DNA from: Marchantia polymorpha subsp. ruderalis
Lineage: Eukaryota > Streptophyta > Marchantiopsida > Marchantiales > Marchantiaceae
DNA: 64,000 nt
Direction: 5' to 3'
Assembly (NCBI GenBank): GCA_037833965.1
Contig: AP031357.1
Location: 5,352,001 to 5,416,000, forward strand
The position numbers were made by a program, and so were the translations under genes. The notes beneath the pieces are model-generated. The model saw nothing but the letters and a program-made list of their open reading frames with translations, did not search any database and was not told the DNA's origin. Shown here piece by piece: positions 25,469 to 40,500 of this stretch; positions within the stretch are counted from its first letter, which is position 1; the number at the start of each line of letters is the position of its first letter.

Positions 25469-26399
25469 AAAATGTTTTGGAAGCTGCCCAAATCTATGAA
25501 CGATTGGCGGCGCTTGCACAAGCGTGCATGAACTCCGTGAACATGGCTACCCGTCATGTGTTTGCCTACTTGTATGCACATGCAACATGTATGCGTCGCG
25601 TGTCTTATCACATGATGGCTCTCTGCGGTTTTTACGCGCCTGCCGTGTGCCACATTGCATGCTCCTTGTGTATGTGTTGTGACACGAATGTTGTCCGCAC
25701 CGCGTGAGTCTCAATCTCACCGCAACGCATTGTTCATCTTAGGCCCGCCACATGTTGACTCCTTGTTGTTGTGCTACATGCGTGGTCTGTCTACGATAAT
25801 GTGGCAAAGTCAAGTGTTAGTTAGTCACGCATTTGTGATAAGAGAAGAATAATCTAACATTGATGAGGAGGATGACGTGTTAACCAGGTGTAGACCAGGC
25901 CTCCTTAGAGGTGGCAATCTATTTTTAGATGCCACATTTACATTATCTTAAGTTTGAACAATGGCAAAAATAAAAAGGGCCAGGCGTTAAATAAAACGTG
26001 CCAAATCAGTTTTTGTTATGCACTTCTTAATTCTTACGTTGATTTTGCAGTGTCAGATCACAATGTTTGGCAAGTATACCTCTTGAAAAATGCCATTTAA
26101 ACATCAATATGTCTTGGAGTTTGAATTGCAAATTAGTGGACTGGACGTTAAATCTTAAGTGGTGTCCGTGATGTGCCGTTTTTGTGCCAATTTTGAACGA
26201 ACAAAAATGGAAGGCCCGAAGCGCCAGCGCACAGATAACATCAAGTACTATAGCGCTCCTTTTTGAAGAAAAAACTACGATAAGCACAATTTTTTCCTAC
26301 ACGGACTAGAATGCGAGTTGTACAAGAAATGTTTCAAAGGAAGTGAAATCTGTTTTTTCAATAAAGCGAACCTACCTCCATTTTTTACTACGTTGATAT

Positions 26400-28170
26400 G
26401 GACAGAAATGTCATTTGAACGATCTTTGATAAGAACATAATGGATGATATTATTGGCAAACTACTTTTTTGGTGCAAAGCACGAATTAAAAGCTTTATCA
26501 TCAAAGAATATGGAGCTCTTTTCTCCAATACTTAGATACCATGGATTCGTATCAGGTCTTTATCAAAATTGTCAAACGTTTTGAACTCTCCCTTGATCAC
26601 GTGTCTATTGGATTATCTTTTCGTCAAATCGATGGTGTTATCGACACATAGAAATTTTCAACAATGTCAAGCTTATTGGTCTCAACGATCATCTCGTCAG
26701 CAAATATGTCCGAGTAGTTGTCGCCATCAATCTGCAACGCATCTGTGATGTGTTAAAATCTCAGCAAATTTGGGCATGTTCTCTTGCTGATGATAGCTCT
26801 ATCCATCTATCAATTTTGTATTTTGATATTCAAATCCGTCTCTATGCAAATGGACAACAGTACACTTTGCATTTAGTGGTAGTACCATTCTATGCTCGAT
26901 ACACTACAGGTCACATTGTTGGAATGATCAAACACATTTTGGATGCATTATTTTCAAATTGACGATGCAAAATTGTTGCTTTTACCACAGACGACAAGAA
27001 CACAATGACGAGTTGGCATTCTAGTGTTGTGACTCAAATCGATAAGGAACCCAAATTTAATTTGATGCGGATTTGGTGCGCTCCTCATCAAATTGATTCG
27101 TCGTCAAGGACTGTTCTCATTTGATGCATGATGGATTATTTTACAAGACTCTCCATAATTTTAGCATTCACTTACACCACCAGCATAATTTGCAATTGAA
27201 AATGATAAGCATGTGTCCGAAACATACAAATCGATGGGCTCATCTTGAGCATTTTCTATCATAGATGCTTCAACATTGCCGTTGTCTCTTAGTTTCAATT
27301 GATGAGAAGAAACATATTTGAGCCTCTAATGACGGATGATTAATGATAATAGCTGTGGTTCAACCATTACTAGAGCTCGTCAACGTCACCTTGGTAATTC
27401 TTCAATCTCCGAATATTATTTTGTCACAGCAAAAAAAAGAGATAAAACAGTTGTCTCTTCGTTTGATGTTATGAATGGGTATTGAACTGCTGGACTACAA
27501 TCTAGACTTTGAAAATCTATAACCTGAGCAATATATCACTGTGGAGCGCTTTGGAGTCACCATCGATAACGTGAAGCGTCAGATTTGCAGTCAAGGCTCA
27601 TGGACTTTTACTCTACTGCAAGGCTTGGATGTGGCTGATCGAACATTCATTGTGAAGAAACTATCTTTGTTTGGATTGAAATTTACAAACAAGTAACATG
27701 CGTCAAGGAAGAATGTGACTTTAACACCCTAGCAACTAACGATCTTACCCGCCGGTGATGCTGCACGAACTTATAATCATGCAACCATGTGATTTCATCG
27801 ACAATGTGCTAGACAAGTATCGATCACAATTGGCTAAATCTTGGCCTATTGAAAAGATAGAAGATTGCATAAAGAAAGATCAACAAACATTGTACAACTC
27901 CTACCGACGTCACACTCAAAGTCCGACAATTATTGATAATCAAAACCACACGTCTTTCAACGAGGGATGGGATGCCTTGGTTATGGATCATTTAGTGCAT
28001 TGCGATTGTTTTGTGGTGGCTTGCCAAGCGTGCTTGCCGATACAATCCGCGTTGAATCGGATTTTATAAATCTGAAATGGAAGAAGGATGATTTTTGACA
28101 TGCCATATGAACTCAACACTGGAAGGCATATTCCAAACAAAACAGCAACGTATAGTGATGAAAATGAAAA
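26400..28170 (+). pseudogene. hAT-family transposase relic (DUF659-like)
   Basis: Pieces in changing frames follow the order of a hAT transposase. ACSLADDSS, then LHLVVVPFYARYTTGHIVG (in 26750-26962), then VAFTTDDKNTMT (about 26970-27010) and MRIWCAPHQID (about 27066-27100) correspond to the catalytic core with its conserved Asp region. CPKHTNRWAHL and a C-terminal block with TSFNEGWDAL, VESDFINLKWKK and STLEGIFQTKQQ (27940-28170) match the dimerisation end of the family. Many stops and frameshifts interrupt it. hAT transposases cut and paste DNA in the nucleus; this copy cannot encode one. Terminal inverted repeats were not identified. Confidence 0.75.
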
Positions 28171-28199
28171 GTTCAATCTAATGAACTCGAGTCGAAACT

Positions 28200-31100
28200 A
28201 AATCTCCCCTTCGAATCCAACCTACATGTGAAATTCAATTGGTAAAAACTATCTATCTAAACTAATGTCTACATGCTTGTCAAATTTTGCTCATGTGCAT
28301 TTTTCGTGTTCGATCTGGTTTCTATCTAAATTTTGATCAGGTCCACGCTCGCCCATAGAAACTTATTCTAGATACACTCAAAAGGATTCCATTAAGGTAA
28401 TTTGCACATGCGCAACCTACAATCTTCTGAAAGTTCCGATTCATTTCATTAAAAATTAAACATAAGTTGCATCCATAAAATTAAACTTGATGTTCATATA
28501 ATTTGATAATCAAAATTTCTCCTTGATTATCAAGGATCAATTTTAAAAATTTGACAGTTATTGGCAACATCAAATTCCAGCAAATATAGTCAAAAAATTT
28601 GATAAGCGAAAACATCATCATTGATTCATCAAATTTTTGAAAAAAGCATTTAATCATATTAAAAAATTTGACAATTAATTTCATGTACATTCATTGAAAA
28701 AACAGCTTTAAAATGATAAATGACAACTTCAAAAATTTCACAAATTGAAATACATAAATAAATTAAATAATACTGCGGACAATTTGATGATGTACATATA
28801 TTTTTAAGTCTTGGATTTTTTTTTTATAACAAAAAAATTTAAAATCTAAAAGAAATAAAAGATTAAGCTTTATTTAGTTTTATAATAAATATAAAAGTAT
28901 ATTTTTTTTAAAAAAACAAAGCAAACCTATAAGATAAATAAAAAAGCCACAAAATTTTTGTAAATTTTTTTTTTCAAATTTTTATTATATTAAATAATAC
29001 ATATATATAAAAATTGAACCAAAAATTTTAAGTATTGAAAATTAAATCCAAATTTTATTTTGAAATTCAGATAAATCCAAAAATCAATGTAAAACAATGA
29101 CTAGTTTAACATTGAGATGTATGATGCATATTTTATCTATTTACTTTTTGAGTATAATTTAAAATCTTTTTCAAAATTTGATATTTGAATATAATTTTTT
29201 TGCTGAATCAATTTCTTTGCATTTACAATTGAAATAACATAAAAGGATTTGTTGATAAAATTGTATTATTATTAAATTTTTTTAATTGCATAATAATTGG
29301 ATGATTTTTAAAAATTTCGTTATTTTTAATAATAATATAAATTTATATTTATTAAATATTTATCAAATCATCTTTACACAATTTCATAATTAATTAACTT
29401 CAAAATAATAGATGTTTTCAATTTTTTTTGTGAAATTGTAAATTTTTTATAAAAAATTGAGAAAAAAATACTTCATCAATTGATTTTATTTATTACTACA
29501 TGTAAGTCTTTATCGAGTTATTTTATTATGATTCAAAATTCATCATTTGCAAAAAAATTAATAAATGTATTGCTAAGATACACATTTTAATTGTATTGAT
29601 GTTATTTTAACATTAAATTATCTCATCAAGAAACTTATTGAGTATGAACAATGTAAAGATTCAAAAATACACCAATGATGTACAAAAAAATCTAAGAATA
29701 ATCTAGACAAAGATGAAAATTACACATTTGAACAAGCATCATTTGTAAAAAATGTGGCATAGATTTACATCTTATGAAATTTTGTTGTGACAACATAAAA
29801 TATATTTATTCAGATAATATTGCACACAATAAAATTTCAAATAATGATATCTTTCTTGATAAAAATTATGTTTATTGATTTCAATATTATGCACATTGTA
29901 GTTCATTTTTTAGATAAAGACATGAGCAGATTTTGAACTTTGATTACTAATATTACCTTTGAATCTTTATTATGAAGATAAAATTTTTAAAAATAAAAAA
30001 AAAATATTTTTGAAATGATAAATTTATTATTCTGTTGTGAAATTAAAATCATTGGATCTACGAATATTTTAATGATTTTATGTTCATATTAAAAAATATA
30101 TTGTTCTTATGTATATATGTTTTACCATGTTTATCTTTAACATAAGCAAAAATTTCATACCACATGATCATTAATGACCAGTATTTAATAACGTATTTAC
30201 AATCATGGCTAGAAATAATATCATGTTGAATAAGAATGGTCTTAAATGTTTGTGTATTCTAAAAGTTTATAATAAATAGAAATAGGGTCATACTTAAATA
30301 AAAATGACCACTTATGACATTACATGCTAGTTTATTAGTGTAAATAATATGTCCATTCTTCACCCAAAAAAAAATTTATAGTCTAAAATGTAAACACATC
30401 AATCTGATAGTTTAAGATTTTGTGAACATTGTGCGCTAAGAGAGTAGTATCAATTTACTTTTTGCACTAAAATCCGTGGTTTCAAGGAGATTTTTAAATA
30501 AATACACCATCAAATGTAAGACTCATATCTTAATGTCTCATACTTCAGCTTTGAAGTTTGTGTTGATTCAATATCTATATCAAAAGTTTTATGTCTTCAT
30601 AGCTTTAAGATTTAGCAAGTCCATATTGAGAATTAATTTGGTCAAAAAATGAGCTTGTTGCAATCAAATAATGGTGTAAAAATATTTGATTGTTTTGATA
30701 AACATTGATTGTATATTATGAATAATATCTATAGTATATATTGAATACTAGCTTATCGATAACATGTGAAGATGGATGATTAAGTTGGAGATGTAAATTG
30801 CAAAATAGTGTAGCTCAATCCATTACAAAAGTTGAATAACATGACTAATATCTAGAAAAATATATTGAATATCATATTATTGGTAACATGTATGAATAAG
30901 TTGAAGATATAAATTGCAAAATTGTGTAGCTCTATCCATTACAAAAGTTGAGCATGTAACCCTAGCAAAAGCAAGCAAACAAACAATTCATTTGATTTGT
31001 TATGCTTGTCACAAATATGAAACTATCTCATGTCATGAAGTTGTAAATCTTAATTGTGACAATTGGAATGTTTTACATCTAGTTGTGAATCAAATAATAT

Positions 31101-32330
31101 ACAAAAGAATAAATAAAATTGACATATATAAAAAAAAGTTCCTTTTTTCAGGAAAAACAAACCAATTTTATGTCAAACTAAATCAAGGCTATGTCAAGTC
31201 AAGTCAACCTTTTTATATTATAAGTAATATCAATCTTGCTTAATTTCTTGAATTTTTTGACATTGCAAACTGTAAAAATGGATATGAATATATCAGACTA
31301 TCAATTATCTTATCTTTACATACGATATCATTCTATTGTGTTTGTTAAACCTAAGACTAGTTCATTTTGGATTATTAAAAAATATAGGTTAAACTTATTT
31401 CTGAATCTTTGCGCAAAGTAATCAAAGATTGACAGTTTTTATAGCCCTTATGTTGGATTTTTTATGCATTTTCTAAATTCAACACTTCTGTTTGTAGATA
31501 ACTGAACCTGAAAGTTTGAAATCTTCTAAAAAATTAACCTTATATGTATTTGAGAGTTTTTATTATGTTAATAACTGTTGATGTTTTATATTCAAAAAAT
31601 TTATCTTTATCATTTATTTTGAAGAGACATTTTTTAAAAATAATTAATTGTTAGAAATCAAACCATACATATCTCTCAAGATTGGATATCAAATATATTC
31701 TTTTAAGTATGCTATATAATGTTGATATATATAAAATATATTGATAACATAATATTTTACAAACATTGCTGGAAACTATCAATTTAAGCTTGCTCATGAT
31801 TTTTTAATTGCAAATCAGAGTCAAAATTTGAGTTGAAAAATTTTATGTCGGTTTTCTTTATATTTTAATTTTATTTATTTATTTTTCTTTACTTTAATAT
31901 TTTATTTCCTAAAAAAATCAAAAGATCAGATTTTCTTTTTCTTTGAATTACTTTTACAAGAATTATAAATTTTGTAAACTAGATAAGTGATTGTCTTGAT
32001 AAGACATTTGAAACAATCCATGCGTGAGTATAGTGAAATCAATTAATTATGACACAATCATATTCTTAAATTAACACTTAATATTGATGATTATGCATTT
32101 TGACTTGTGATACAATTCTAATAATTATTTATAATCAGAAAATTCTCTCAAGAGTATAACATTGCTTTGGAATAGATGTGAAATCAATTTCGGACATAAA
32201 TATTCACTAAGACTTTGAGATTTGTTTGAAATAAATGTGAATGCCCAGAATCACTTACGATATAATCAATATAAAATGTAAAATGATATCAATTACAATT
32301 AAATCATGTGATACCAAGATGGATATTGAG
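28200..32330. other. AT-rich island 2
   Basis: About 4 kb of very AT-rich sequence with long A and T runs and no supported gene. The ORF at 30914-31243 has biased composition (Lys, Asn, Ile) and no motif. Two similar stretches near 30775-30830 and 30890-30950 (aagttg(g/a)agat(g/a)taaattgcaaaat(a/t)gtgtagct) are a short direct repeat. Otherwise nothing is seen. Confidence 0.6.
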
Positions 32331-35300
32331 GGGGGATGGATTGATTGGTAAGAGTTTAAGGTGTGAGGTTTTAGTGTATTATGATGATGAGATTGTGTGG
32401 ACCACACTCAGTTGTGCTAAGAAACTTGAAAATCCTCTCGGATTGAGAAAAAAATGAGAGAAATAGAGAGGCATTAGAACAAGAGTAAGCAAAGAGATTA
32501 CACCGATTTGGAGCACTTAGCTTTGCATAACCCATTCCAATTAATAAAAGGTTTGACTTTGATAATTCTAGTGGTTTGATCTTCGAGGGAGAATGGATGT
32601 TAATGGCATCAAGATTAATATTATCTTATCTGCAGGAAGAAGATCATGTAGACATCACATGAATTGTTTTTACTCCATATGATAACTTAATTGAAGATGC
32701 GATTGAATTTGAACGGGAAGACTCAATGTACAACTCGGGGAGGAGAGTAACTACTCTCCTTCAGTATTTGCTCTCATAATGACGCAGCGATTGGCACTTT
32801 GGAAGCTTCTCCACAAAACATAAACATACGAGAGGAAATCGCAGCTGTAGAGTCGTACACCATGAAAAGTTACATTATCCTTGAAATCTACAGCGTTTTC
32901 AAGCGGAACATGCCAAGCGGCAACATGATACGGTTGCATGCTTTCTCCTCTTGCTTATGTGCTAGACTCCACCTCCATAGACTTATACTACGTTTCTGAG
33001 AGAGTCCACCTACACATATACAGAGCGGATGAAACTGCCTCTTTCACTCGTTCGTGAATCTTTATGAAGCTTCAGAGTCACTGCTGGCATAGTTTCATAT
33101 GCAGTGCCTCCAGAATTGGACTTCGAGTAACGAGCCAACTGTCTTATATAACCATGACGGATATCTTTAATCTCCTAGCACAAAGGTATCAAATTCATTT
33201 CATCGTTCTCTGATTCTAATTGTGCTCCTCGGATGACTCTGTTGGCAGAGGATACACTTGAGATAATCGTGCCCCATGGATCCGCCAAAAGGGTTGTCGT
33301 GTTCTTTGCTGTTTTCTTGCACAGAAGCAGGTCTCGAAATGTGTTCATGGAGATACTTCTTTTCACATCGTTCTGTATGAGGTAACAGAAGAGCAACTTC
33401 ATTTACAGCACCAATTTCACATCCTTATCAGACAAATCCCCCCAAAAAATCGTCTGATTCAGCTACATCCATCTTCTCTCATCACTCACTTCTTGCAAGA
33501 CTAGAGACAACACAAGGAAGAAATCCTTGCACCAGTAAAGACAATTGTTCTGACCAAATAGAGATTAATCTTAATGTTTATTGAAACCATGATGTAAGTA
33601 CTTATAACAAATCATCCAAGTTTTGTGGAATCGATATTCTCCAGACTCTGTACATAGCTCGAATCAGATCTCTATGCTGAGATAATATAGGGAAATATTG
33701 ATATATTAATTCGCTGTAATTGTAATTTCACTAGAAGTAGTTTATTCATCTCTCTTTTCTCCCTTCCAATTATTATAAATATAATCATTCATCTCAACTA
33801 TTGAATTCAATATTTTATAATATTGCTCATTTTCTGAAGTCAAGATAATCAGTGTAATCATTACTCACATCTAACCTCAATGTTTCTAAACACTATATAT
33901 ATAGCATGTGTTGGCTGAAAAAGCCCACAGCATCTGATAGTTTTGAAGCTTAAGATTTGTTTACCAGCCATTGAAAAGCAAACAAGTCGATTACTTGTAG
34001 AAGTGATAGTTTTGCCTCGGCTGTACCTTCCAAACCTTGTTTATTCTCTTCGTAGAGGTCTTTATACTCTGATACCATATTTTAGTCATAATATTTGATC
34101 AGGTTGTTGACATTCATTTCCTAACTTATGACATACTCTACGGTAAATTACACATCCGTACAGGATAATCTCGATAAATCCCGTCTTCCTACGTATCATT
34201 GAACAGAGTGTTGAGAAGTTAATGTATACGTGACCGTTCCATAATAGAATTTCGTAATTGAACGAGTGTTTCTGATCACTCATGAGTAGAATCAGCCTGG
34301 ATGTCAGGAGCTAGAGCTGAAGTGGATTTTGAGATAGCAATTGTGGTGTATTTTATCATATGCTCTTTTACCTGTATTACTGTAAGAAGTACCAACTTCG
34401 TGAGTCGCTGTTGTACTCTTCGTTTGCCAACCGATCATACTCAGGGCGAAAAGGCCATTCATCTAGTCTACTGACCAACTTTTATGTCACCAACACTTTC
34501 ACAGGTTTTTATGGCAGTAACTGAGGTGAACCCATCTTCGTAGAATGCGTCATAGTTCCTTTTGATATCAACGATGAATCAAACCACGGTATACTGGGAG
34601 CGTCCAGTGTTTAACCATGTCGTTGTCCTGGTTTCGAAGGACTGTAACCCCGACAACATAACCTTCAAAGATAGGCTCTAAAACTCTTACGACGGCCTGT
34701 TGAATTACTTTGTCCCGGGGAGATGCTTTAGTAAGGGGCGGCGCTCGCCCGGTAAACTTTTCCGGCTGCTTAGTACTTATAAATTCCCTTGTCAAACCAT
34801 AAGTTGGTAACCATGATCCCCTCTTATCACATTCTCTGACAACCTGGTATTGTTGATGTCTATATACTAAGTTTCAGTCCAGTGAATATTCTTAAATTTG
34901 CTGAAACATTCATATTTAAATTTGACACGATTAACGCGGAATAGGAATACACAAGTAGCCGACAGAAGTTTCGATTCCAGCATTCATTTTCGGCATCAAG
35001 CTGTATTCCTGATTTCAACATGTTCCAACTGCATCATTGAATGGTAATAATTTGACGAGTTATCTCTGCGAAGAGTTTATATACGCTTGCTCTATATTTC
35101 ATATAAATTGACTTTCTTGTAAATATGGCGAACATGGGAAGTCTGTATGCTCTAACCTATCTGGCATCTCATGAATGTTGCCCACATTACTTAAAACTAT
35201 GACAGGTAAGACACATGGTATTGATGTGCAACGTAGGAAGGAGCAAACATAACGAGGGTAAGTATGATGTCACTGTCGGATTGTCTACTTATGTTCAGTC

Positions 35301-37590
35301 AGGTTTACCAAGATTTGTTAAAGACTGTAGATTGCGCTGAAATGTTAACAAATATGAATCTAAGCACTGAAAATTAGTGACTGCTCAGTTCACTCCCAGA
35401 CAAGCTTACCAGCTCTCGATAATGGCTTCCAAGGCACACTATTTCCATCCATTTCGAGAGACAACAAATGATGCCAGTGAGTCAGGGTCCACAAAATGGA
35501 CATGGTCATGATACACCAAAACCAGCGGAATGACGTCCTAATTCCTCTTAGGGCGGATAATGCTGTCAGAGGATGTCTCAATTTTCAACCAAAAGACTCA
35601 CGAATGGGTAGCGGTGTACTTCAAGGGAGGAGATCAGGCGACACTCAACTAAGAACGGGGTCATAACGTCAAATATGAGACAGGGTTTCAGGTGTCGTCT
35701 TCTTGTTTGCGTATCGCGATAAGTAACACTACATAGTTCCACACGAGGACTCTACATTTCTTCACTTCCGAGTGTGAAGAAAGATTGTGGTCCGATGGAC
35801 AGAGGCTTGTACGTTGTACGTTAATTGTCTTTGATTTTAGGAACTGACGATGGTAAGAAGTTCAAATTTCGTGAACAGTATTCCAGTTCGACTCGATTTT
35901 AAAAGATTGGCTGGGCAGTTTGGAGATGCAAAGTTGACAGAGCAGATGAACTAATACTCACAGGTCGCCTCGCTTTACTCCAACGGTGTAGAATCTCAGA
36001 AAGGAGGCCCCACTGGCCCTTGATCTAAGAGGAGCTATGTGATGGATGGTATGCTAGGTAAATGACACTGTTAACTTGCTTCCAACGTTTCAGACAAATC
36101 TCATAATATGAAAAGCAATCTCTGCACTAAGTTGACCCCTTGCCTTGCATGAACATGGAACTAGTGCAAAACTAAGAAACTGATCACAACACATGAAACC
36201 CAGTATGAGAACCCAAGGAGAAAAAGAGAAAGGACTGATCGTATCTTATCTGCGCAGTGGTTATTCTTGGAATGTTTTTGAAGAGAAACCCTCTGTACGT
36301 ACGTAAGTACGATGGTGTACCTCCGAACGGAACGGCCCCATTGAAAGCAACATACGCCCTACAGCAGACATCTTCCAAGTAATCGTTTGCCAGTGCAGAA
36401 CACATCACTAGTAGCAGAACACTTTCTGGAACAGAAAGTGACGACAAACCAGCTTGGTGACCAACGAAGCAGATGAAGTTCCAAACGATGAAATCAAAGA
36501 CGAGCAAAAAAATTTCACATACAGGAATAGCTTGTGTCCTGTGCGGCTGCCCATTCGCAGTTTCTCTCCTGATCAAGTTTGACACCTACAGACAGCCTTT
36601 AAACTCAAAAGAGAACCTTCATACATTGTGCTCAGGTACACAACAAACGAGGAAAACCTGTGCGTAGTTAAAACTGCCATAGTGGAACTATGACCTTAAC
36701 TGTGTTTCTAAAATACTATGTCTAGCAGAAAGTATATCTAGCCAATAAAACCAAGCAGATGCCTGTCATTGTAATGGAAACGTAAGATCGCACGTAGGTG
36801 AAAAGGTGAAGAAGTATGAACGGAGAACATTGAGGTACAAGAAGGCTACGTTAATCTCAGATAGTAAAACAATACTCCTTCCGGCCAGAAACTGTCTAAC
36901 ATCAAGCAGACATGACAAAAATGCTACCATGCAACGGATGTTTAAAACGTGCCCTGCCCAACCGGGTGATCAAGTAAAGCACTTTCAGCGCTCGTAGATT
37001 GCAGGGAGCTAACCAAGGCGAAAAAAAATTGGCAGCTCCAAATGTGCGAACCAAGGGACTTGACTGTACTATCAAATGAGCATTGTACAAAACGTGTAGA
37101 AATGAGCACCTCTCCAGCTTACTGGATGCCACAATGTTCGTCCAGGGTAGCTCAAAATTTCAAATGGCCGTAGTACTGGGTTCTCATCTTCACCACTGTG
37201 CTCTTGGATAGTTCATCCGGATTCATTCGATTTCACGCATACAGGAGACTGGTACCCCATTTTATCAATAGCGGTCGTATCGATCATGTCGCCTGTAGTG
37301 CATAGAAACTCAGCGAATTTAGTTTTTATAATTGCACCAAAAAGTGTGATACGACTCCAGCACGACGACGATTTGGGTTGCTCAGTAATGAACCAAAGTT
37401 TTCTTATTATAGACAAGGTCTAAAAATAACTATAATCTTGAGCACAACAGGAAATAACAATCGTGAAATATAAACGAACCACAACAAACAGGTGCAATTT
37501 CCACGATCCTTCGACCCGGAAAGGACGCTAAGGAACTTCATATTCACTCAAAGCATGCAGTGCACTAAGATATAAAAATAGAAAGCAGAA
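32330..37590. other. Intergenic, partly repeat-like, no gene assigned
   Basis: 32.33-32.65 kb (agagattacaccgatttgg and nearby A-rich sequence) resembles the transcribed end of plant LTRs, but no second LTR is seen. From 33.0 to 36.2 kb I see nothing. A 133-codon minus ORF at 36184-36585 has a hydrophobic segment but no recognised family. 36.6-37.59 kb probably includes the 3' UTR of the LUC7 gene. Confidence 0.35.
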
Positions 37591-40500
37591 CTAAACAGCA
37601 GATCTTGAAATGACAAAGCGACGAAAAAACTCGAATGTGTCATTGCTCCCCAAGTTTACAGAAGTCTCATACCTGTGACGATCACCCCTCTCTTTCTCTC
37701 TTGATCGCTCTCTGGATCGTGATCGAGACCTGTAGTTACAATTCATACTTAGCACAAGCAAGCTCATGAAGTACAAAGAGACGACAAGAAGACTTAAGAT
37801 GGCACAATCCAGCACCTTCTTCGTCGAGAATCGTAGTCACGCTCGCGATCGCCACGGTCACGTCCACGATCTCTGTCTCGATGGCTCTCTCGATCTCTTA
37901 TCCTATCTCTCGGCCTGTAATCACGTTCCCGGTCCTTCTCTCGTTCCCGTTCCCTCTCTCGCTCACGTTCTCCATCCTTCTCTCTCTCAACGTCTCTGCT
38001 CGTTGCTCGGACAGACCTTTCACGAGATTTCTCGCGGGATCTAAGATGCACAATGTACATATTATTCACCAACACAGAATTAATCAAATGCAGGTTCAAA
38101 CCTTAAACACGTATCTTGTTAAGAGAGAATCAAATAGACTGCAACCATCATGGGTGACTTACTCACGTGATCCTGCCTAAGGGTCCAAGCTCCTCCAGAT
38201 CAAGGTGAGACAATAATCAAAGGGACCAGATGCCATGCGCCACCATATGGGGCACAGGGTTACAGATCATATCATTCTCCTGTCCAAATAAACAGGTGTC
38301 AAGCCATGGCCCCTCAGTCAACTGTCCTCATCCCTCTACCTGAACCCATGCCCAGGCTGCCCATCAGCTCAATTCACTCGACCGACTCCAGCTGTTATGA
38401 CCCTCTCACCTATGAGACAACATATACAAAATTACATCAACACGGCCTCAGTGCTCCCCAGCTCTTCCATAAAGCTTAACTTACTTTTCATCATCTCCGT
38501 CAACCTCCGGCTTCCGGACTTTCATTCTTTCCTCCTGCAACCACGAACCAAGAACGTACACGATTGTTCTCATCAATACATCAAGAAATTACAAATAGCA
38601 ATCTGAAAATATAACCATCAACTAATTTCTCCACGGCTACCGCATATGATCTGTAATCAGCCTCTCATATGAAACATAATCAGATTATACCGATAGCTTT
38701 ACGAAATTTAAATAAAGATGTGACAAACGGGGATGACTAACCGGACTGGTAGAAAACAATTTAACAATCAACCAAAACACTTGAAGTCCTACATTGTGCA
38801 AGAAGACTGGCATCCCTTCAAATTAGGATCCTATTGAATACTTCCTTCAGCTAGAGCACAACTAATACTCCTCAGCTGTTACCTATGTTGCAGAACAATT
38901 TTAGCACATACTGCTATCTACGCTTCAGTAGACAGCGGGGAGAAGGTGTTGAAACATGCTACACCTAAGCAAAGGTCAAAACAACATCACAGTATTAATT
39001 ACTGGCTGCTCACACCAATTTGGGAACTGGTGGTAATTTGACAATCGTAGGCAACATGTGGAGGTGTCACCCTTAATCCAATTGGATGATTGAGTTTACA
39101 ATGTATGCGTTAAGGACTTATTCAAGGCAAAAACCACATGAACGTATTTGGAATCGCGTCTAGAAGAGGACGAGTAATGATATGTACAGAGTAAGAGTCA
39201 ATGCAATATCAAAGCAAGTTTTGCCTCCCCCCGTTATGAGAAGGCTCATGTAAGTTTGTTCAGACAGAACAATAAGGTATTTTCAAGGTTGGTACTACAG
39301 CATAAAGAACGATGGCTTTACATAGATGAAGGTAAAGGCCAGCAGTAAACTCTTCTAAGATCTTGTCTCCCAATCACTTATAAAACTAAAAACCGCGCAA
39401 TAAGAAAATTCTTAGGAGATGTTTGATCAGTCTTTCTCTACTATTATACCATTGATGTTCTTCACTGTGGCTGTAAGCAGACATATTAAGGTTCGATCTT
39501 AAAAGTATGAACAACGGATGAAATTCAAGGACGTGAGAAAGGTGCTAGAACAACAGCATAGAGAAACTCATGCACGAGATTATCCTCTACCCAATCCACA
39601 AGAGTACTCAACAACCAAGAAGGATGAATCTTACAAAAATGCATGGACGAAGTTGGGTAAAACAGATAGACCGAAGAAGAATTCAGTGGGGACTTGGCTA
39701 CTGAAAGGGCAGCCCCGTAATGAAACCATAGATATATATGCCTGACAATGAATAAGAATGAACATGTAAGTTAACTTCAGCCAGGCAGTCCGTCTGGCTT
39801 TGAAGTTTAAGTTTTAGACAAAGTTCTTTCAATTCATACACTGCTAGCCAATGTCATATATAGACACAACATGTGCTAGTGTGCTACTTTGAAGGCAGTT
39901 TATCACGTCCACGATGCGTCTCGCGAGAAGTAAAGAATCCATTTCCAAGATTGGCTTCGGTATCATTCGATAGCTTAAGACTAACTCATTCCATAGCCTA
40001 CCTACCAAAAGTCTTATCAGTTACGGAGAAACAGGAGTCAACTGCTGTTGACAGACCGAAGAAGTCTTCCAACGCCGAAGATTTAGCTACCAGGTACCAT
40101 CTACAATTGATTTACTGTCAATAACGATTACAAAGCTAAGCTTGAACCAACCAAACTATAATGATGAAATTAATTCAAGTCTTCAAAGTACTTCTTCGAA
40201 CCGGTTTCATCACTCAATGAAAGTTGTACGTGTCACGATTAAGCACTAAAAATGAAGGTCCTCAGAAAAAGTGCTGTTCAATTGAATCCAGGTGCGTCAC
40301 TAATCTCCTGACAATTGAGTAACAAGAATTATTCAAGTGGGCTTGAGATGGCATTGAAATCAACACCTGCTGGGGTTACTGTGAATAGATTACACGTCCT
40401 ACTGCCACACACAAAAGCACTGTGGATTTCATTTGGAGACAACAATCGCACGACGACTCACAACCAAGAATAACCGAAAGGAGGACTTACCCTAAGATCG

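Noticed and set aside
30914..31243. 109-codon ORF in AT-rich island 2
   Set aside because: Composition is dictated by A/T content; no motif or neighbour supports a gene.
34960..34985. tttcgattcc resembling a tRNA T-loop
   Set aside because: No matching acceptor stem, anticodon arm or D-arm could be drawn around it.
36184..36585. 133-codon minus-strand ORF with a hydrophobic segment (IFLLVFDFIVWNFICFVG)
   Set aside because: No family recognised, no splice partners, and it ends in sequence without coding character. It could be a small membrane protein, but the evidence is too thin to annotate.
37766..38180. Plus-strand ORFs over the LUC7 RS exons
   Set aside because: Complement of Arg/Glu/Asp repeats; the minus-strand RS/RE domain with correct splice sites explains them.
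39518..39745. 75-codon plus-strand ORF inside a LUC7 intron
   Set aside because: Charged but without motif or splice sites; most likely chance.
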